In this document: in pieces, positions 34,321-43,646 of the stretch
Position numbering within the stretch: position 1 is the first letter of the stretch
Layout of the letters: every line of letters starts with the position of its first letter
Assembly: GCA_964343835.1 (NCBI GenBank)
Contig: CAYFKR010000015.1
Span: forward strand, 1 to 64,000
From: CALEMW01 sp964343835
Lineage (GTDB): Bacteria > Krumholzibacteriota > Krumholzibacteriia > LZORAL124-64-63
Direction: 5' to 3'
DNA: 64,000 bases
Notes under the pieces: generated by a model
Seen by the model: only the letters and a program-made list of their open reading frames with translations
Told to the model about the DNA's origin: nothing
The model's database searches: none
Position numbers and translations under genes: made by a program

Positions 34321-34755
34321 GTGGAGACCATCAGCCGAGAAGAGGGACACCTGATCGTGGCCGCCGTCCGCGTCCTGGCCCACCGCGAGGGGACGCCCCC
34401 CACCGCCGAGGCCGTGGCGGAGCTCCTGCGCCTCCAGCCCGAGACCGTGCGGCTGAAGGTGGAGGTCCTGCGCGAGGCCGGCGTGCTGGTCATGGTGGAC
34501 AGCGCCTTCGAGCGTCACCTGGAGGTGGGGGATCACGGCGCCGTCGACGACCTCACCCCCGACGCCGAACGCACCGGCATGGACGAGGCCCTGGCCGACT
34601 TCGACCGCAAGCGCCAGGAGGAGAGCGACCGCATGCAGCGCCTCTTCGACGACGGCGACCACGAGCGGAAGCGGCGCGAGAAGATGAAGGAGATGGACGA
34701 CGGGCTCTTCGCCTTCGAGAAGGAGAAGCCGAGGAACCCCTTCGGCGACGACTGA
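34321..34755 (+). CDS. Small winged-helix-like protein of unknown function
   Basis: 144 residues, GTG start with GGAGG seven bases upstream. Residues about 1-65 predict a helix-turn-helix or winged helix (HREGTPPTAEAVAELLRLQP, then VRLKVEVLREAGVLVMV). The rest is highly charged, likely a coiled coil (DEALADFDRKRQEESDRMQR), ending in EKPRNPFGDD. It resembles a DNA- or protein-binding adaptor, but no family is recognised. It has its own promoter and is followed by a bidirectional terminator. Confidence 0.7.
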   Translation: METISREEGHLIVAAVRVLAHREGTPPTAEAVAELLRLQPETVRLKVEVLREAGVLVMVDSAFERHLEVGDHGAVDDLTPDAERTGMDEALADFDRKRQEESDRMQRLFDDGDHERKRREKMKEMDDGLFAFEKEKPRNPFGDD

Positions 34756-34779
34756 CGTCTCCATGTCCGGGCAACGAAA

Positions 34780-34805
34780 AGGCCCTCCCCGTCGGGGGAG
34801 GGCCT
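34780..34805. terminator. Bidirectional intrinsic terminator
   Basis: Stem AGGCCCTCCCC (34780-34790) and GGGGAGGGCCT (34795-34805), 4-nt loop. On the minus strand it is followed by a T-tract (complement of the AAAA at 34777-34780), so it best serves the isomerase gene, but it also closes the winged-helix gene. Confidence 0.75.
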
Positions 34806-34828
34806 CGTCGTATCCGGTCCGGTCGGAG

Positions 34829-36634
34829 CTAGTTGTCGCCGTAGAGGAACGAGCGGTTGTCCTCGATGTCGGCGGCGTCCATGCGCTCCTCGTACCAGTC
34901 CATCATGGCCGTCTGCTGGCGGTCGTAGAGCATCCGCATGCGCAGGTTCTCGCGTTCGCCGTCGTAGTGGGCCTCGTCCACCGGGGCCTTCCAGAGCACG
35001 CGCAGGGCGAACAAGCCGCGGGGCGTCTCCACCTCGGGCACGAGCTCGCCGGCGGCGTGGTCCAGGCAGGCGGTGTTGAAGTCGGTGTTGTAGCCCACGC
35101 CGATCACGTTGCCGGAGTAGGCGAACGTGTCGGTCACGGCATGGCTGATGCCGAACTCGGCGGCGGCGTCGGCGAAGGAACGACCCATCTGCACGGCGCC
35201 CACGGCGGGGTTGAGCAGTTCGCGGGCCTTCTCGGTCTTCATCTCGCGCTCGACGCGGGTCACGAGCTGGGGCTCGACGTCGGCGAAGGGCGTGGTGCCG
35301 GCGGGGATCTTCTCCACCAGCGTGACCACGTAGAAGGCCTGCTCGTTCTCGTAGACGCGGCTGACGTCGCCGGGCTCGGCGTTGAACGCGAACAGGTTGC
35401 CCTGGACGGTGTCGCGCAGGCCGGGCAGGTCCCAGCCGCGCTTCACGGCGCCGGGGTTCTGGAGCGTCAGCGCGGCGTCGGCGGCGGCCGCCTCGAAACC
35501 GTGGTTGCGGGCGTCGTCCACGAAGAGCTCGGCCTGCTCGTAGAGGTCCACGATGGTGGCCTCGCCCGGCGTCACCTGGAACAGGATGTGACGGGCGTGG
35601 ACCTCGTTCACCGTGCCGTCCTCCTCGAACTGCTCGAGGACCTCGATGAGGTGGTAGCCGAACTGGGTCTTGACCGGCAGGCTGATCTCGCCGACGGGCA
35701 GGTTGAACGCGGCCTCGGTGAACTCGTCCACCATGCGGTTGCGGTCGAAGGTGCCCAGGTCGCCGCCCTGCTCGCGGGTGCCGTCCTCGGAGTAGAGGGC
35801 GGCGGCCTCGGCGAAGTCGATCAGGCCGTCCAGGATCTCCTGGCGGACCTCGCCGGCCAGGGCCAGGATCTCGGCCTCGTCGTCGGCGCTGGGGGCCTTG
35901 GGGAAGCTCACGAGCTGCACGACGACCTTCTCCGGCTCCTCGAACTCGTCGGGGTGCGCGTCATAGTAGGCCTGCAGGCGCTCGGTGGAGGCCTCCTTGT
36001 CCAGCTCCAGGTCGGAGTAGGTCACGCCCACGTACTCGGCCACGGCGCGGCCGTTCTGGCGCAGGTACTCCTCGCGGATCTCCTCCTCGGTCACCACCAC
36101 GGACGAGGTGACGTCCTCCATGAGCTTCTGCCGGGGCAGGGCCATGCGGAGGTACGACTCCACGCCGGTCCAGTCGCGCTCGGGGTTGGCCAGGTCCGCC
36201 AGGTAGGCGTCCATGTCCACGCCGCCCTCGGGAGTGGCGTACTGGGCCAGGAGCTCCTGGGGAGGGTTGTTCTTGAGGGTGTCGAGGATCTCGGCGTCGG
36301 AAACGGCGATGCCGCGGCGCTCGATCTCGATGTCCTCGATCTTCATGCGGAGCAGGGACTCCCAGATGGCCTCGGCCGCCTGGGCGCGCTGATTGGCGGA
36401 CAGGCCGCGGTCGCTGCCCTGGCTGCGCAGCTGGGCCAGGTAGTTGCGATAGGCCGTATCCCATTCCTGCCAAGAGATCTCCACGCCGTTGATCTTGCCG
36501 ACGGCGTCGGGCACGCCGGGCTGCTGGGGGCCCTGGTTGCACTGGGCGCCCCACACGACGAAGGTGAACAGGATGAAGGTCGAAGCGATGATCCAGTAGA
36601 AGAACTTGGCCCTGGACCTCAGCAGCTTGAACAT
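34829..36634 (-). CDS. Membrane-anchored SurA/PpiD-like peptidyl-prolyl isomerase
   Basis: 601 residues from the ATG at 36634 (GAGGAG upstream). An N-terminal membrane helix (about 10-30, FFYWIIASTFILFTFVVWG) anchors a periplasmic chaperone. Residues about 45-225 form the SurA-N-like helical chaperone domain (INGVEISWQEWDTAYRNYL). Two parvulin-like domains follow: about 228-335 (GGDLGTFDRNRMVDEFTEAA, then FGYHLIEVLE) and about 340-440 (VHARHILFQVTP, FYVVTLVEKI). A third, poorer repeat and a helical tail end the protein. Assists folding of exported and outer-membrane proteins, which fits the many surface proteins encoded downstream. The leader contains two hairpins and a T-tract (see 36699-36767). 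Confidence 0.85.
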   Translation of the reverse strand: MFKLLRSRAKFFYWIIASTFILFTFVVWGAQCNQGPQQPGVPDAVGKINGVEISWQEWDTAYRNYLAQLRSQGSDRGLSANQRAQAAEAIWESLLRMKIEDIEIERRGIAVSDAEILDTLKNNPPQELLAQYATPEGGVDMDAYLADLANPERDWTGVESYLRMALPRQKLMEDVTSSVVVTEEEIREEYLRQNGRAVAEYVGVTYSDLELDKEASTERLQAYYDAHPDEFEEPEKVVVQLVSFPKAPSADDEAEILALAGEVRQEILDGLIDFAEAAALYSEDGTREQGGDLGTFDRNRMVDEFTEAAFNLPVGEISLPVKTQFGYHLIEVLEQFEEDGTVNEVHARHILFQVTPGEATIVDLYEQAELFVDDARNHGFEAAAADAALTLQNPGAVKRGWDLPGLRDTVQGNLFAFNAEPGDVSRVYENEQAFYVVTLVEKIPAGTTPFADVEPQLVTRVEREMKTEKARELLNPAVGAVQMGRSFADAAAEFGISHAVTDTFAYSGNVIGVGYNTDFNTACLDHAAGELVPEVETPRGLFALRVLWKAPVDEAHYDGERENLRMRMLYDRQQTAMMDWYEERMDAADIEDNRSFLYGDN

Positions 36635-36698
36635 CGTGGTCTCCTCGCGGCTCGATGACGACGGCCGGCCTCCTGCGCCGCGGGGGAGGCCCGACACG

Positions 36699-36748
36699 AA
36701 AAAACACCCACTGCGTGGGCGTGGGGCGACGGCGGAAAGGCGTTCCGC
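36699..36748 (-). promoter_or_regulatory. Leader hairpins with an intrinsic terminator upstream of the SurA/PpiD-like gene
   Basis: On the minus strand: GCGGAA-cgcct-TTCCGC (36748-36732), then CCCAC-GCA-GTGGG (36719-36707) followed by TGTTTTTT. This is the form of an intrinsic terminator, yet it lies between the probable promoter and the start codon at 36634. It is either a transcription attenuator or the end of a small RNA of about 60 nt. Confidence 0.5.
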
Positions 36749-36761
36749 GATCGACCAACAA

Positions 36762-36790
36762 AGATAACACGCCTCCCCGGGCCGTTCCAG
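36762..36790 (-). promoter_or_regulatory. Possible promoter for the SurA/PpiD-like gene or leader RNA
   Basis: -10-like TTATCT on the minus strand (36762-36767) with a weak -35-like CTGGAA (36785-36790) at 17 bp spacing. Low match at -35. Confidence 0.3.
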
Positions 36791-36887
36791 CAGAAAACGA
36801 GGGTCTGGACGCCGGAGGATCCCCCTGTTAGCGTGTCGGTCGGCGGGTCGGATCCCGCTCTCCCCGACGCAATGATCCCATGGAGGA

Positions 36888-38681
36888 ATGACCGTCGTGC
36901 CGTACCGCATCCTCGCCGTCCTCTCGTTGTGGGTCACTCTCGCCGTCGCCGTCGACACGGCTCCCCGCTGGCCCCTGGACCTGGACTCGCGCTACCTGAC
37001 CTCCAACTTCATGGAGCACCGCTCCGGGCGGTTCCACGCGGGCCTGGACCTGAAGACGGAGAGCCGCTCCGGCCTGCCGGTGCGCGCAGCCGTGGACGGA
37101 TGGATCAGCCGCATCCGGTTCCGCCCCGGGGGCTACGGCAAGGCCGTCTACCTGCGAGGGGAGGACGGCCGCACCTACGTCTATGCCCACCTGGAGCGCC
37201 TCAACGATCCCCTGCGGCGCCTCGTCCGGACCGCCCAGACCCGGCGCGGACGCTGGGACGTGTCCCTCCAGTTCCCCGCCGGGCGCCACGCGGTCCGAGC
37301 CGGCGACGTGCTGGCCCTGTCCGGCCAGTCGGGCACGGCCGGCCCGCATCTCCACTTCGAGGTGCGCGACCGTCGCAACCGGCCCATGGACCCCCAGGCC
37401 TGGGGCTTCGCCGTGGCCGACACCATCGCGCCGACGCTGCTGCGGGTGCGGGCCCTGCCCGCTGGGCCGGCGGCCCGGATCGGGGGAGAGGACGTGGCCC
37501 GGATGGTGGATGCCGGCGGGGACCCCCTGCCGGCCCGGCTGCCGCCTCTGGACATCCAAGGCCCCGTGGCCTTCACCTGTGCCGTCGTGGAAGTCAGCGA
37601 CGTGCGCGGTCATCGCCTCGAGCCCTGGCGCCTGGCCCTGACCGTGGACGATTCCCTGGTCTACGAGAGCCGCAACGAGGCCCTGTCCTTCGACCGCAAC
37701 AGCCGTGCGCTGCTGGAATGGCTTCCGACCCCTGCGGGCCGTGAGCGCTGGCTCCACCGGCGCGACGGCAACGACCTGGACGGCCGCCGCGGAGGGCGCT
37801 GGTGGGCGGACCCGGATGTCCTCGGCCCCGGGAGCCACGAGTTCGTCCTGACGGCGGAGGACCGCGCCGGGAACACGGCCCGGACCGCCTGGACGGTGCG
37901 GGTGGGGGAGGCCGGCGCCGGGGACCCGCAGTGGAACGCGGCCCCTCTCCGTGCCGAGCCCTCGGAACCGGCGGACGGCGTGGCCTGGATCTCACCCCTG
38001 CTGGTGGGGCTGACGGACGGCTCCGTGGAGCCCGTTGCCGGATTCGCCGCCAGGGAGGGGCTGCCCGTCGCCGCCGTGGCGCTGGAGACGGGGCTGGAGG
38101 CGGCGGAGCTCCGTCGCCTGGAGCGGGCCCAGGGGCTCGCCTTCCTGGATTGGGCCGTGGAGATCACCGCCGGCGACTGGCCGACGACCGCCCCGCTCGT
38201 CCTGCGTCCCGACTGGCCCGACACCCTGCCGCCGGAGGCGGGCCTCTACTACCGGAACAGCCGGGGGTGGAAGCGCGTGGGCGTGCCTGGCGGGCGGCCG
38301 GGCGCGTGGCGGGCCGAACTGGGCGGGCCGGGCGTTTACGCACTGCTGGAGGACCGGGCCGCCCCGTACCTGGGACCGGGCCCGGACGAGGGCATCGTCA
38401 GGCCCGGGGCGGCGTCGCCCGATCCGGCCGTCTCGGCTCCCCGCTGGGGGGTCGTCCCGATCCGGCTGGAGGACCTGGGCAGCGGCGTGGATCCCGCCTC
38501 CATCGGGGCCCTCTGGAACGGCCGGCCGTTGATCGTGGAGCCGGACCTGCCGCGGGACCGTGTGCTGGTGGAGTGTCCCGAGGACGCGGAGCCGGGAAAC
38601 CACGACCTGGAGCTGTGGGCCGCCGACCGGGCCGGGCGTGCCGTGGAGCGGAGCTATCGGCTTGTCCTGATACCCGAATAG
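36888..38681 (+). CDS. M23-family (LytM-like) exported metallopeptidase
   Basis: 597 residues from ATG at 36888; a GTG at 36897 has better spacing to GGAGG (36882-36886) and gives a cleaner signal peptide start (YRILAVLSLWVTLAVAVDTA). The M23 domain is N-terminal (about 25-175). It has HRSGRFHAGLDLKT, with the zinc His and Asp of HxxxD, the YVYAHLERL segment and the GPHLHFEVRD HxH site. The long C-terminal part (about 180-597) is beta-rich with Ig-like features (GSHEFVLTAEDRAGNTA). Likely cuts peptidoglycan cross-bridges or acts as a hydrolase regulator; the catalytic ligands look complete. Confidence 0.82.
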   Translation: MTVVPYRILAVLSLWVTLAVAVDTAPRWPLDLDSRYLTSNFMEHRSGRFHAGLDLKTESRSGLPVRAAVDGWISRIRFRPGGYGKAVYLRGEDGRTYVYAHLERLNDPLRRLVRTAQTRRGRWDVSLQFPAGRHAVRAGDVLALSGQSGTAGPHLHFEVRDRRNRPMDPQAWGFAVADTIAPTLLRVRALPAGPAARIGGEDVARMVDAGGDPLPARLPPLDIQGPVAFTCAVVEVSDVRGHRLEPWRLALTVDDSLVYESRNEALSFDRNSRALLEWLPTPAGRERWLHRRDGNDLDGRRGGRWWADPDVLGPGSHEFVLTAEDRAGNTARTAWTVRVGEAGAGDPQWNAAPLRAEPSEPADGVAWISPLLVGLTDGSVEPVAGFAAREGLPVAAVALETGLEAAELRRLERAQGLAFLDWAVEITAGDWPTTAPLVLRPDWPDTLPPEAGLYYRNSRGWKRVGVPGGRPGAWRAELGGPGVYALLEDRAAPYLGPGPDEGIVRPGAASPDPAVSAPRWGVVPIRLEDLGSGVDPASIGALWNGRPLIVEPDLPRDRVLVECPEDAEPGNHDLELWAADRAGRAVERSYRLVLIPE

Positions 38682-38724
38682 ATCGTCTCAACACCGTGTC
38701 GGAAGGGATGATGGGCGCCACGGC

Positions 38725-38753
38725 TGGACGCCGGCCCCCTTCCCTGCTATCCT
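38725..38753 (+). promoter_or_regulatory. Predicted sigma70-like promoter for dnaE
   Basis: TGGACG (38725-38730), 17-bp spacer, TATCCT (38748-38753), 4/6 matches in each hexamer, about 45 bp before the dnaE start. Confidence 0.4.
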
Positions 38754-38797
38754 GCCGCCACCCTGGCGGCGACGACCCCCACGCGACCGAGGAAGCG

Positions 38798-41700
38798 ATG
38801 GCCCAGAGCACCTTCGTCCACCTGCACAACCACTCGGACTACTCGCTGCTCGACGGGGCCATGAAGACCAAGGCCATGGCCGCCCGCGCCGCCGAGTTCG
38901 GTCAGCCAGCCCTGGCGCTCACCGACCACGGCAACATGTTCGGCGCGGTGGAATTCTACCTGGCCTGCCGCAAGGCCGGCATCAAGCCCATCATCGGCAT
39001 GGAGGCGTACGTCACCCGCGACCACGCCGATCGGACCAACGACCCCAACAACCGTCCCCACCACACGGTGCTGCTCGCCCGCAACGAGACGGGCTGGCGC
39101 AACCTCATGCGCCTGTCGTCCCTGGGATTCCTGGAAGGCTTCTACTTCAAGCCCCGCATCGACAAGGAACAGCTCGCGGCCCACAGCGAGGGCCTCGTCG
39201 GGCTGAGCGCCTGCCTCTCCGGCGAGCCCAGCCGGGCCCTGAAGGAGGGGGACGTGGCCAGCGCCGTGCGCGCCGCGGCGGAGTACCGGGAGATCCTGGG
39301 GAAGGACAACTACTTCCTGGAGATCCAGGACCACGGCATCGACGCCGAGGCCCGCGTGAGGGAGCTCATGCCGCGGGTGTCGAAGGAGTCGGGCGTGCCC
39401 ATCGTGTGCACCAACGACTGCCACTACCTGGAGAAGTCCCACGCCCAGGCCCACGACATCCTGCTCTGCATCGGCACCAACCGCCAGTTCGACGACCCCA
39501 ACCGCTGGCGCTACGACACCGACCAGATCTACCTCAAGAGCAGCGAGGAGATGCTGACCCTCTTCCGGGACTGGCCGGAGGCCTGCGAGAACACGCTGCG
39601 CATCGCGGAGATGTGCGACCTGGAGATCCAGCTGGGCGAACTGCTGCTGCCGGCCTTTCCGCTGCCCGAGGGCTTCAGCGACGAGTTCGGCTACCTGGAG
39701 CATCTGGGCCGCGAGGGGCTGGTGCGGCGCTACGGTTCGACCAACCAGGAGCTGGAGGAGCGCTTCGCCTACGAGATGGGGATCATCAAGCAGACCGGAT
39801 ACGCCGGCTACTTCCTCATCGTCTGGGACTTCATCAACGCCTCGCGCCAGATGGACATTCCGGTGGGCCCGGGGCGCGGTTCGGCCGCCGGCAGCCTGGT
39901 GTGCTACTGCCTGGGCATCACCGACATCGATCCCATCTCCAACAAGCTCCTGTTCGAGCGCTTCCTGAACCCCGAGCGCATCTCCATGCCGGATATCGAC
40001 GTGGACTTCTGCTTCGAGAAGCGCGGCGACATCATCCGCTACGTGGAGGACAAGTACGGCCGGGAGAACGTGTCGCAGATCATCACCTTCGGCACCATGG
40101 CCGCCCGCGGCGTCATCAAGGACGTCGGCCGCGTGCTGGGCTTCAGCTTCGGCGACGCCGACAAGGTGAGCAAGATGGTGCCCGAGGGGCCGGGCGTCTC
40201 GCTCAAGGAGTCCATCGAGACGGTGCCGGGCTTCTCGGACGTGCGCAACGAGTCGCCGCGCCACGACATGCTCCTGCGCAACGCCCTGGTGCTCGAGGGC
40301 GTGTCGCGCAACCCGGGCATCCACGCCGCCGGCGTGCTGATCACGCCGTCGCCCCTGGTCGAGCACATCCCCATGTACAAGTCCACCAAGGACGACATCA
40401 CCTCCCAGTTCGACATGCGCATGGTGGAGGAGATGGGCCTGCTGAAGATGGACTTCCTGGGGTTGCGGACCCTGACGGTCATCGACAAGGCCCTGAAGCT
40501 CATCCGCAAGACCAAGGGTTCCGCCCCGAAGGCCGAAGAGATCCCCATGGACGATCCGACCACCTTCGAGCTGCTCCAGAAGGGGCGGACGGTGGGTGTG
40601 TTCCAGCTGGAGAGCTCCGGCATGCAGGAACTGCTGCGCAAGATGAAGCCCACGGCCTTCGAGGACATCGTGGCCGTCAACGCCCTGTTCCGTCCCGGCC
40701 CCCTGGGCGCTGGCATGGACGAGGTCTACGTGGACTGCAAGCACGGCCGCAAGAAGGTGACCTTCCCCCATGAGGACCTGCGCGAGATCCTGGAGGAGAC
40801 CTACGGCGTGATCCTGTACCAGGAGCAGGTCATGCAGATCGCCTCGCTCATGGGTGGCTTCAGCCTCGGCCAGGCCGATACGCTGCGCAAGGCCATGGGC
40901 AAGAAGAAGGTCGAGATCATGGACGAGATGCGGGTGCTCTTCCTCGACGGCGCCGAGGAGAAGGGCTACGACCGCAACCTGGCCAACAAGGTCTTCGACG
41001 ACATGGCCTTCTTCGCGGAGTACGGGTTCAACAAGTCGCACTCGGCCAGCTACGCCGTGCTGTCCATGCAGACGGCCTGGCTCAAGGCCCACCATCCCGC
41101 CGAGTTCATGGCGGCCACCATGACCACCGAGATGGGCAAGAGCGACCGCGTGACCCAGCTCATCGACGAGGTCAAGGTGCTGGGCCTCGAGATCACACCT
41201 CCCGACGTGAACCGCGCCACCGTGGACTTCTCTGTCCAGGACGGCCGCGTGGTCTTCGGGATGGGGGCGGTGCGCGGAGTGGGGGCCAAGGCAATCGAAG
41301 CCATCGCCGAGGCGCGCGAGACCCTGGGCCACGACTTCGAGGACGTCTTCGAGCTCTGCGAGTCCGTGGACATGGGGGCCGTGAACCGCAAGGCCCTGGA
41401 GAGCCTGGTCAACGCCGGGGCCCTCGACGGGCTGGCGGGCCATCGCCTCCAGATGCTGGGCTCCCTGGACCTGGCCGTCCAGTACGGCAACCGGGCCGCC
41501 CGGGAGAAGGCCCAGGGGCAGGTCTCGCTGTTCGGGGCCGACGAGTCGGTGTCGTTCAAGCCCCAGCTGGTGGAATGCGAACGCCACGACCCCCTGGACG
41601 AGCTGAGCCTGGAGCGTCGGGCGGTGGGCTTCTTCCTGTCGGGCCACCCCTTCCACGAGTACCGCGAACTCATGGACGCCCTGCCGGTCTCCAGCACGCG

Positions 41701-42367
41701 GAAGGCGTCGACCCAGGGAGAGGGGGCGTGGGTGGACCTGGCGGGCGTGGTGACGTCGCTGTCGGAGGCCCGCGACCGTCACAAGCGCCTGTACGCCCGC
41801 ACCCACTTCGAGGATCGCGAGGGGATGATCGAGTTGACGGTCTACGCCAGCCTCTACGAGACGGCGGCGGAGCTCGTGAAGTCGGACCGGATCCTGGTGG
41901 TGGGAGGGCGCGTGCGGGTCAAGGGCGACGGCATGCGCGAGTTAGTGGCCGACCGTGTGGTGCCGGTGGACGAGGCCCTGGCGGGCTGGACCCACGAGGT
42001 GCTGCTGCGCCTGGACCTGGACGCCGACGGCACCGATGCCGAGGCCGCCCTGGACGACCTCCGCTCGACGCTTCGTGAGCTCGAGGAGACGCCGTCCCAG
42101 CCCCAGCCCGTGGGGGACGATCCCGAGGTGCCGGCCCCGGCGCCCCAGGTGACGCCGCCGGTGCCCCTGGTCGTGGAGGTGCAGCGCGGCGGCAGGACCT
42201 GGGTGCTGCGGTCCCGGTCGCGCCGGGTGCGGCTGTCGCTGGCTGCCCTGAGACGCCTGCGTCGCCTGACCGCCAACACGGGAACGGTGCTGCGTTGCAG
42301 CATCCCGTCGGAGCCGCCCCGCCGCCGGAACGGCGGCTTCCGCCAGAGGAGCGCCACCGGCGGTTGA
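38798..42367 (+). CDS. dnaE: DNA polymerase III subunit alpha
   Basis: Replicative polymerase, C-family. 1189 residues from ATG at 38798 (GAGGAA upstream); longer in-frame extension upstream lies in the M23 gene and is not used. An N-terminal PHP domain (FVHLHNHSDYSLLDGA; ALTDHGNMFG), the palm with GPGRGSAAGSLVCYCLGI and the catalytic ISMPDIDVDFCFEKR, the fingers with the FNKSHSASYAVLSMQTAWLK segment, an HhH region, and a C-terminal OB-fold (WVDLAGVVTSLSEARDRHKR). The last ~100 residues are proline-rich with a basic end. dnaE followed by accA is also the order in Escherichia coli. Confidence 0.97.
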   Translation: MAQSTFVHLHNHSDYSLLDGAMKTKAMAARAAEFGQPALALTDHGNMFGAVEFYLACRKAGIKPIIGMEAYVTRDHADRTNDPNNRPHHTVLLARNETGWRNLMRLSSLGFLEGFYFKPRIDKEQLAAHSEGLVGLSACLSGEPSRALKEGDVASAVRAAAEYREILGKDNYFLEIQDHGIDAEARVRELMPRVSKESGVPIVCTNDCHYLEKSHAQAHDILLCIGTNRQFDDPNRWRYDTDQIYLKSSEEMLTLFRDWPEACENTLRIAEMCDLEIQLGELLLPAFPLPEGFSDEFGYLEHLGREGLVRRYGSTNQELEERFAYEMGIIKQTGYAGYFLIVWDFINASRQMDIPVGPGRGSAAGSLVCYCLGITDIDPISNKLLFERFLNPERISMPDIDVDFCFEKRGDIIRYVEDKYGRENVSQIITFGTMAARGVIKDVGRVLGFSFGDADKVSKMVPEGPGVSLKESIETVPGFSDVRNESPRHDMLLRNALVLEGVSRNPGIHAAGVLITPSPLVEHIPMYKSTKDDITSQFDMRMVEEMGLLKMDFLGLRTLTVIDKALKLIRKTKGSAPKAEEIPMDDPTTFELLQKGRTVGVFQLESSGMQELLRKMKPTAFEDIVAVNALFRPGPLGAGMDEVYVDCKHGRKKVTFPHEDLREILEETYGVILYQEQVMQIASLMGGFSLGQADTLRKAMGKKKVEIMDEMRVLFLDGAEEKGYDRNLANKVFDDMAFFAEYGFNKSHSASYAVLSMQTAWLKAHHPAEFMAATMTTEMGKSDRVTQLIDEVKVLGLEITPPDVNRATVDFSVQDGRVVFGMGAVRGVGAKAIEAIAEARETLGHDFEDVFELCESVDMGAVNRKALESLVNAGALDGLAGHRLQMLGSLDLAVQYGNRAAREKAQGQVSLFGADESVSFKPQLVECERHDPLDELSLERRAVGFFLSGHPFHEYRELMDALPVSSTRKASTQGEGAWVDLAGVVTSLSEARDRHKRLYARTHFEDREGMIELTVYASLYETAAELVKSDRILVVGGRVRVKGDGMRELVADRVVPVDEALAGWTHEVLLRLDLDADGTDAEAALDDLRSTLRELEETPSQPQPVGDDPEVPAPAPQVTPPVPLVVEVQRGGRTWVLRSRSRRVRLSLAALRRLRRLTANTGTVLRCSIPSEPPRRRNGGFRQRSATGG

Positions 42368-42414
42368 TCGCCGGCAGTTGCTCGCCGGCGCCCGGGCCAT
42401 CGATCCGGACACCC

Positions 42415-42444
42415 TTGACACTCCCGTCGGCAACCCGCAAGATT
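42415..42444 (+). promoter_or_regulatory. Predicted sigma70-like promoter for accA
   Basis: Perfect TTGACA (42415-42420) with AAGATT (42439-42444) 18 bp downstream. The -10 match is weak. Confidence 0.4.
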
Positions 42445-42506
42445 CCCCAACCCTCGATTCACCGGGGGCCCCCGACGCCCGGGGATCGATCGGAGCTGGA
42501 GACTGC

Positions 42507-43487
42507 ATGAACGCCAAGAAGACACCCTGGCTCGACTTCGAGAAGCCCATCATCGAGCTCGAGGAACGCATCCGCACCCTCGAGGATTCGGCGTCCCTGC
42601 GGGGCCTGGACGTGACCGACGAGGTGGAGCGCCTGCGCAAGCGGGTCAAGACCCTCGGCCGCGAGATCTTCGAGGGCCTGGATCCCTGGCAGCGCGTCCA
42701 GCTCGCCCGGCATCCCCGCCGTCCCACGGCCAACGACTACATCGAGCGCATCTTCGACCGCTTCGTCGAGCTCCACGGCGACCGCCAGTACCGGGACGAC
42801 CCCTCCATCGTGGGGGGCATGGCCTGGCTCGGCGACCGTCGCCTGATCGTCATCGGCCAGCAGAAGGGCCGCGACACCAAGAGCAACATCCACCGCAACT
42901 TCGGCATGGCCCATCCCGAGGGCTACCGCAAGGCCCTCCGCCTGATGGAGATGGCCGCGCGCACCGGCCGGCCCATCGTGACCTTCATCGACACGCCGGG
43001 CGCCTACCCCGGCATCGGTGCCGAGGAGCGCGGCCAGGGCGAGGCCATCGCCCGCAACCTGCGCGAGATGGCGGGGCTGCCCGTGCCCGTCATCGTGTTC
43101 GTGACCGGCGAGGGAGGCTCCGGCGGAGCCCTGGCCATCGGCGTGGGGGACCGGGTCTACATGCTGGAGAACTCCATCTACAGCGTCATCAGCCCCGAGG
43201 GCTGCGCGGCCATCCTGTGGCGCGACCGGGCCAAGGCCGCCGACGCCGCCCGGGCCATGAAGATCACCGCCGCTGACGCCCTGCGCCTGGGCGCCATCGA
43301 CGCCGTCCTGGACGAGCCCATCGGCGGCGCCCACCGGGACTACGCCACGGCGGCCGACACCGTCCGCGCCCGCATGGAGGCGGACCTGGACGAGCTCGAG
43401 CAGCTCCCGGAGCGGGACCTGCTGGACGCCCGTCTGGAGAAGTTCCTGGCCATGGGGATCTTCAACGAGAAGAATCCGGACGACTGA
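42507..43487 (+). CDS. accA: Acetyl-CoA carboxylase carboxyltransferase subunit alpha
   Basis: 326 residues from ATG at 42507 (GGAG five bases upstream). Transfers CO2 from carboxybiotin to acetyl-CoA, the committed step of fatty acid synthesis, with AccD. The N-terminal helix LDFEKPIIELEERI, the DRQYRDDPSIVGGMAWL and IGQQKGRDTKSNIHRNFGMA blocks, FIDTPGAYPGIGAEERGQGE, and GEGGSGGALAIGVGDRVYML are all typical. BirA (10238-11131) biotinylates the partner carrier protein. accB, accC and accD are not in this window. Confidence 0.96.
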   Translation: MNAKKTPWLDFEKPIIELEERIRTLEDSASLRGLDVTDEVERLRKRVKTLGREIFEGLDPWQRVQLARHPRRPTANDYIERIFDRFVELHGDRQYRDDPSIVGGMAWLGDRRLIVIGQQKGRDTKSNIHRNFGMAHPEGYRKALRLMEMAARTGRPIVTFIDTPGAYPGIGAEERGQGEAIARNLREMAGLPVPVIVFVTGEGGSGGALAIGVGDRVYMLENSIYSVISPEGCAAILWRDRAKAADAARAMKITAADALRLGAIDAVLDEPIGGAHRDYATAADTVRARMEADLDELEQLPERDLLDARLEKFLAMGIFNEKNPDD

Positions 43488-43515
43488 TCAAGTCGCACCT
43501 CCCGGTCGCCCCCTC

Positions 43516-43544
43516 TTGACACCGATTGCGTGTTCCTTTACTCT
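43516..43544 (+). promoter_or_regulatory. Possible promoter for a leader RNA ahead of the trm112-porU operon
   Basis: Perfect TTGACA (43516-43521), 17-bp spacer, TACTCT (43539-43544, 3/6). A transcript from here would run about 95 nt into the terminator at 43622-43646. Confidence 0.4.
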
Positions 43545-43581
43545 TTGGAGTGCCAACCTCTTCGAGTATCCTTCCACGGTG

Positions 43582-43646
43582 GACCGACAGGGCCGCCGGG
43601 GAGGACTCGCGTCCTCTCGGTCGACCCGTTCCCTCGGGTCGTTTTT
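43582..43646 (+). terminator. Structured leader with intrinsic terminator (attenuator or small RNA end)
   Basis: CGACCCG (43622-43628) and CGGGTCG (43635-43641) form a 7-bp stem with a 6-nt loop, followed by TTTTT (43642-43646). Upstream, GAGGAC-tcgc-GTCCTC (43601-43616) is enclosed by GACCGA/TCGGTC (43582-43587/43617-43622). The outer stem shares base 43622 with the terminator stem, so the two can compete. It may simply terminate accA transcripts, or control read-through into the secretion locus. Confidence 0.6.

Noticed and set aside
42371..42395. GCCGGC-loop-GCCGGC hairpin after dnaE as a terminator
   Set aside because: Only 6 bp, without a T-tract; self-complementary GC hexamers are frequent by chance in this sequence.
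43561..43571. TTCGAGTATCC resembling a tRNA T-loop
   Set aside because: The flanking bases cannot form a T-stem and no acceptor or anticodon stem is present.
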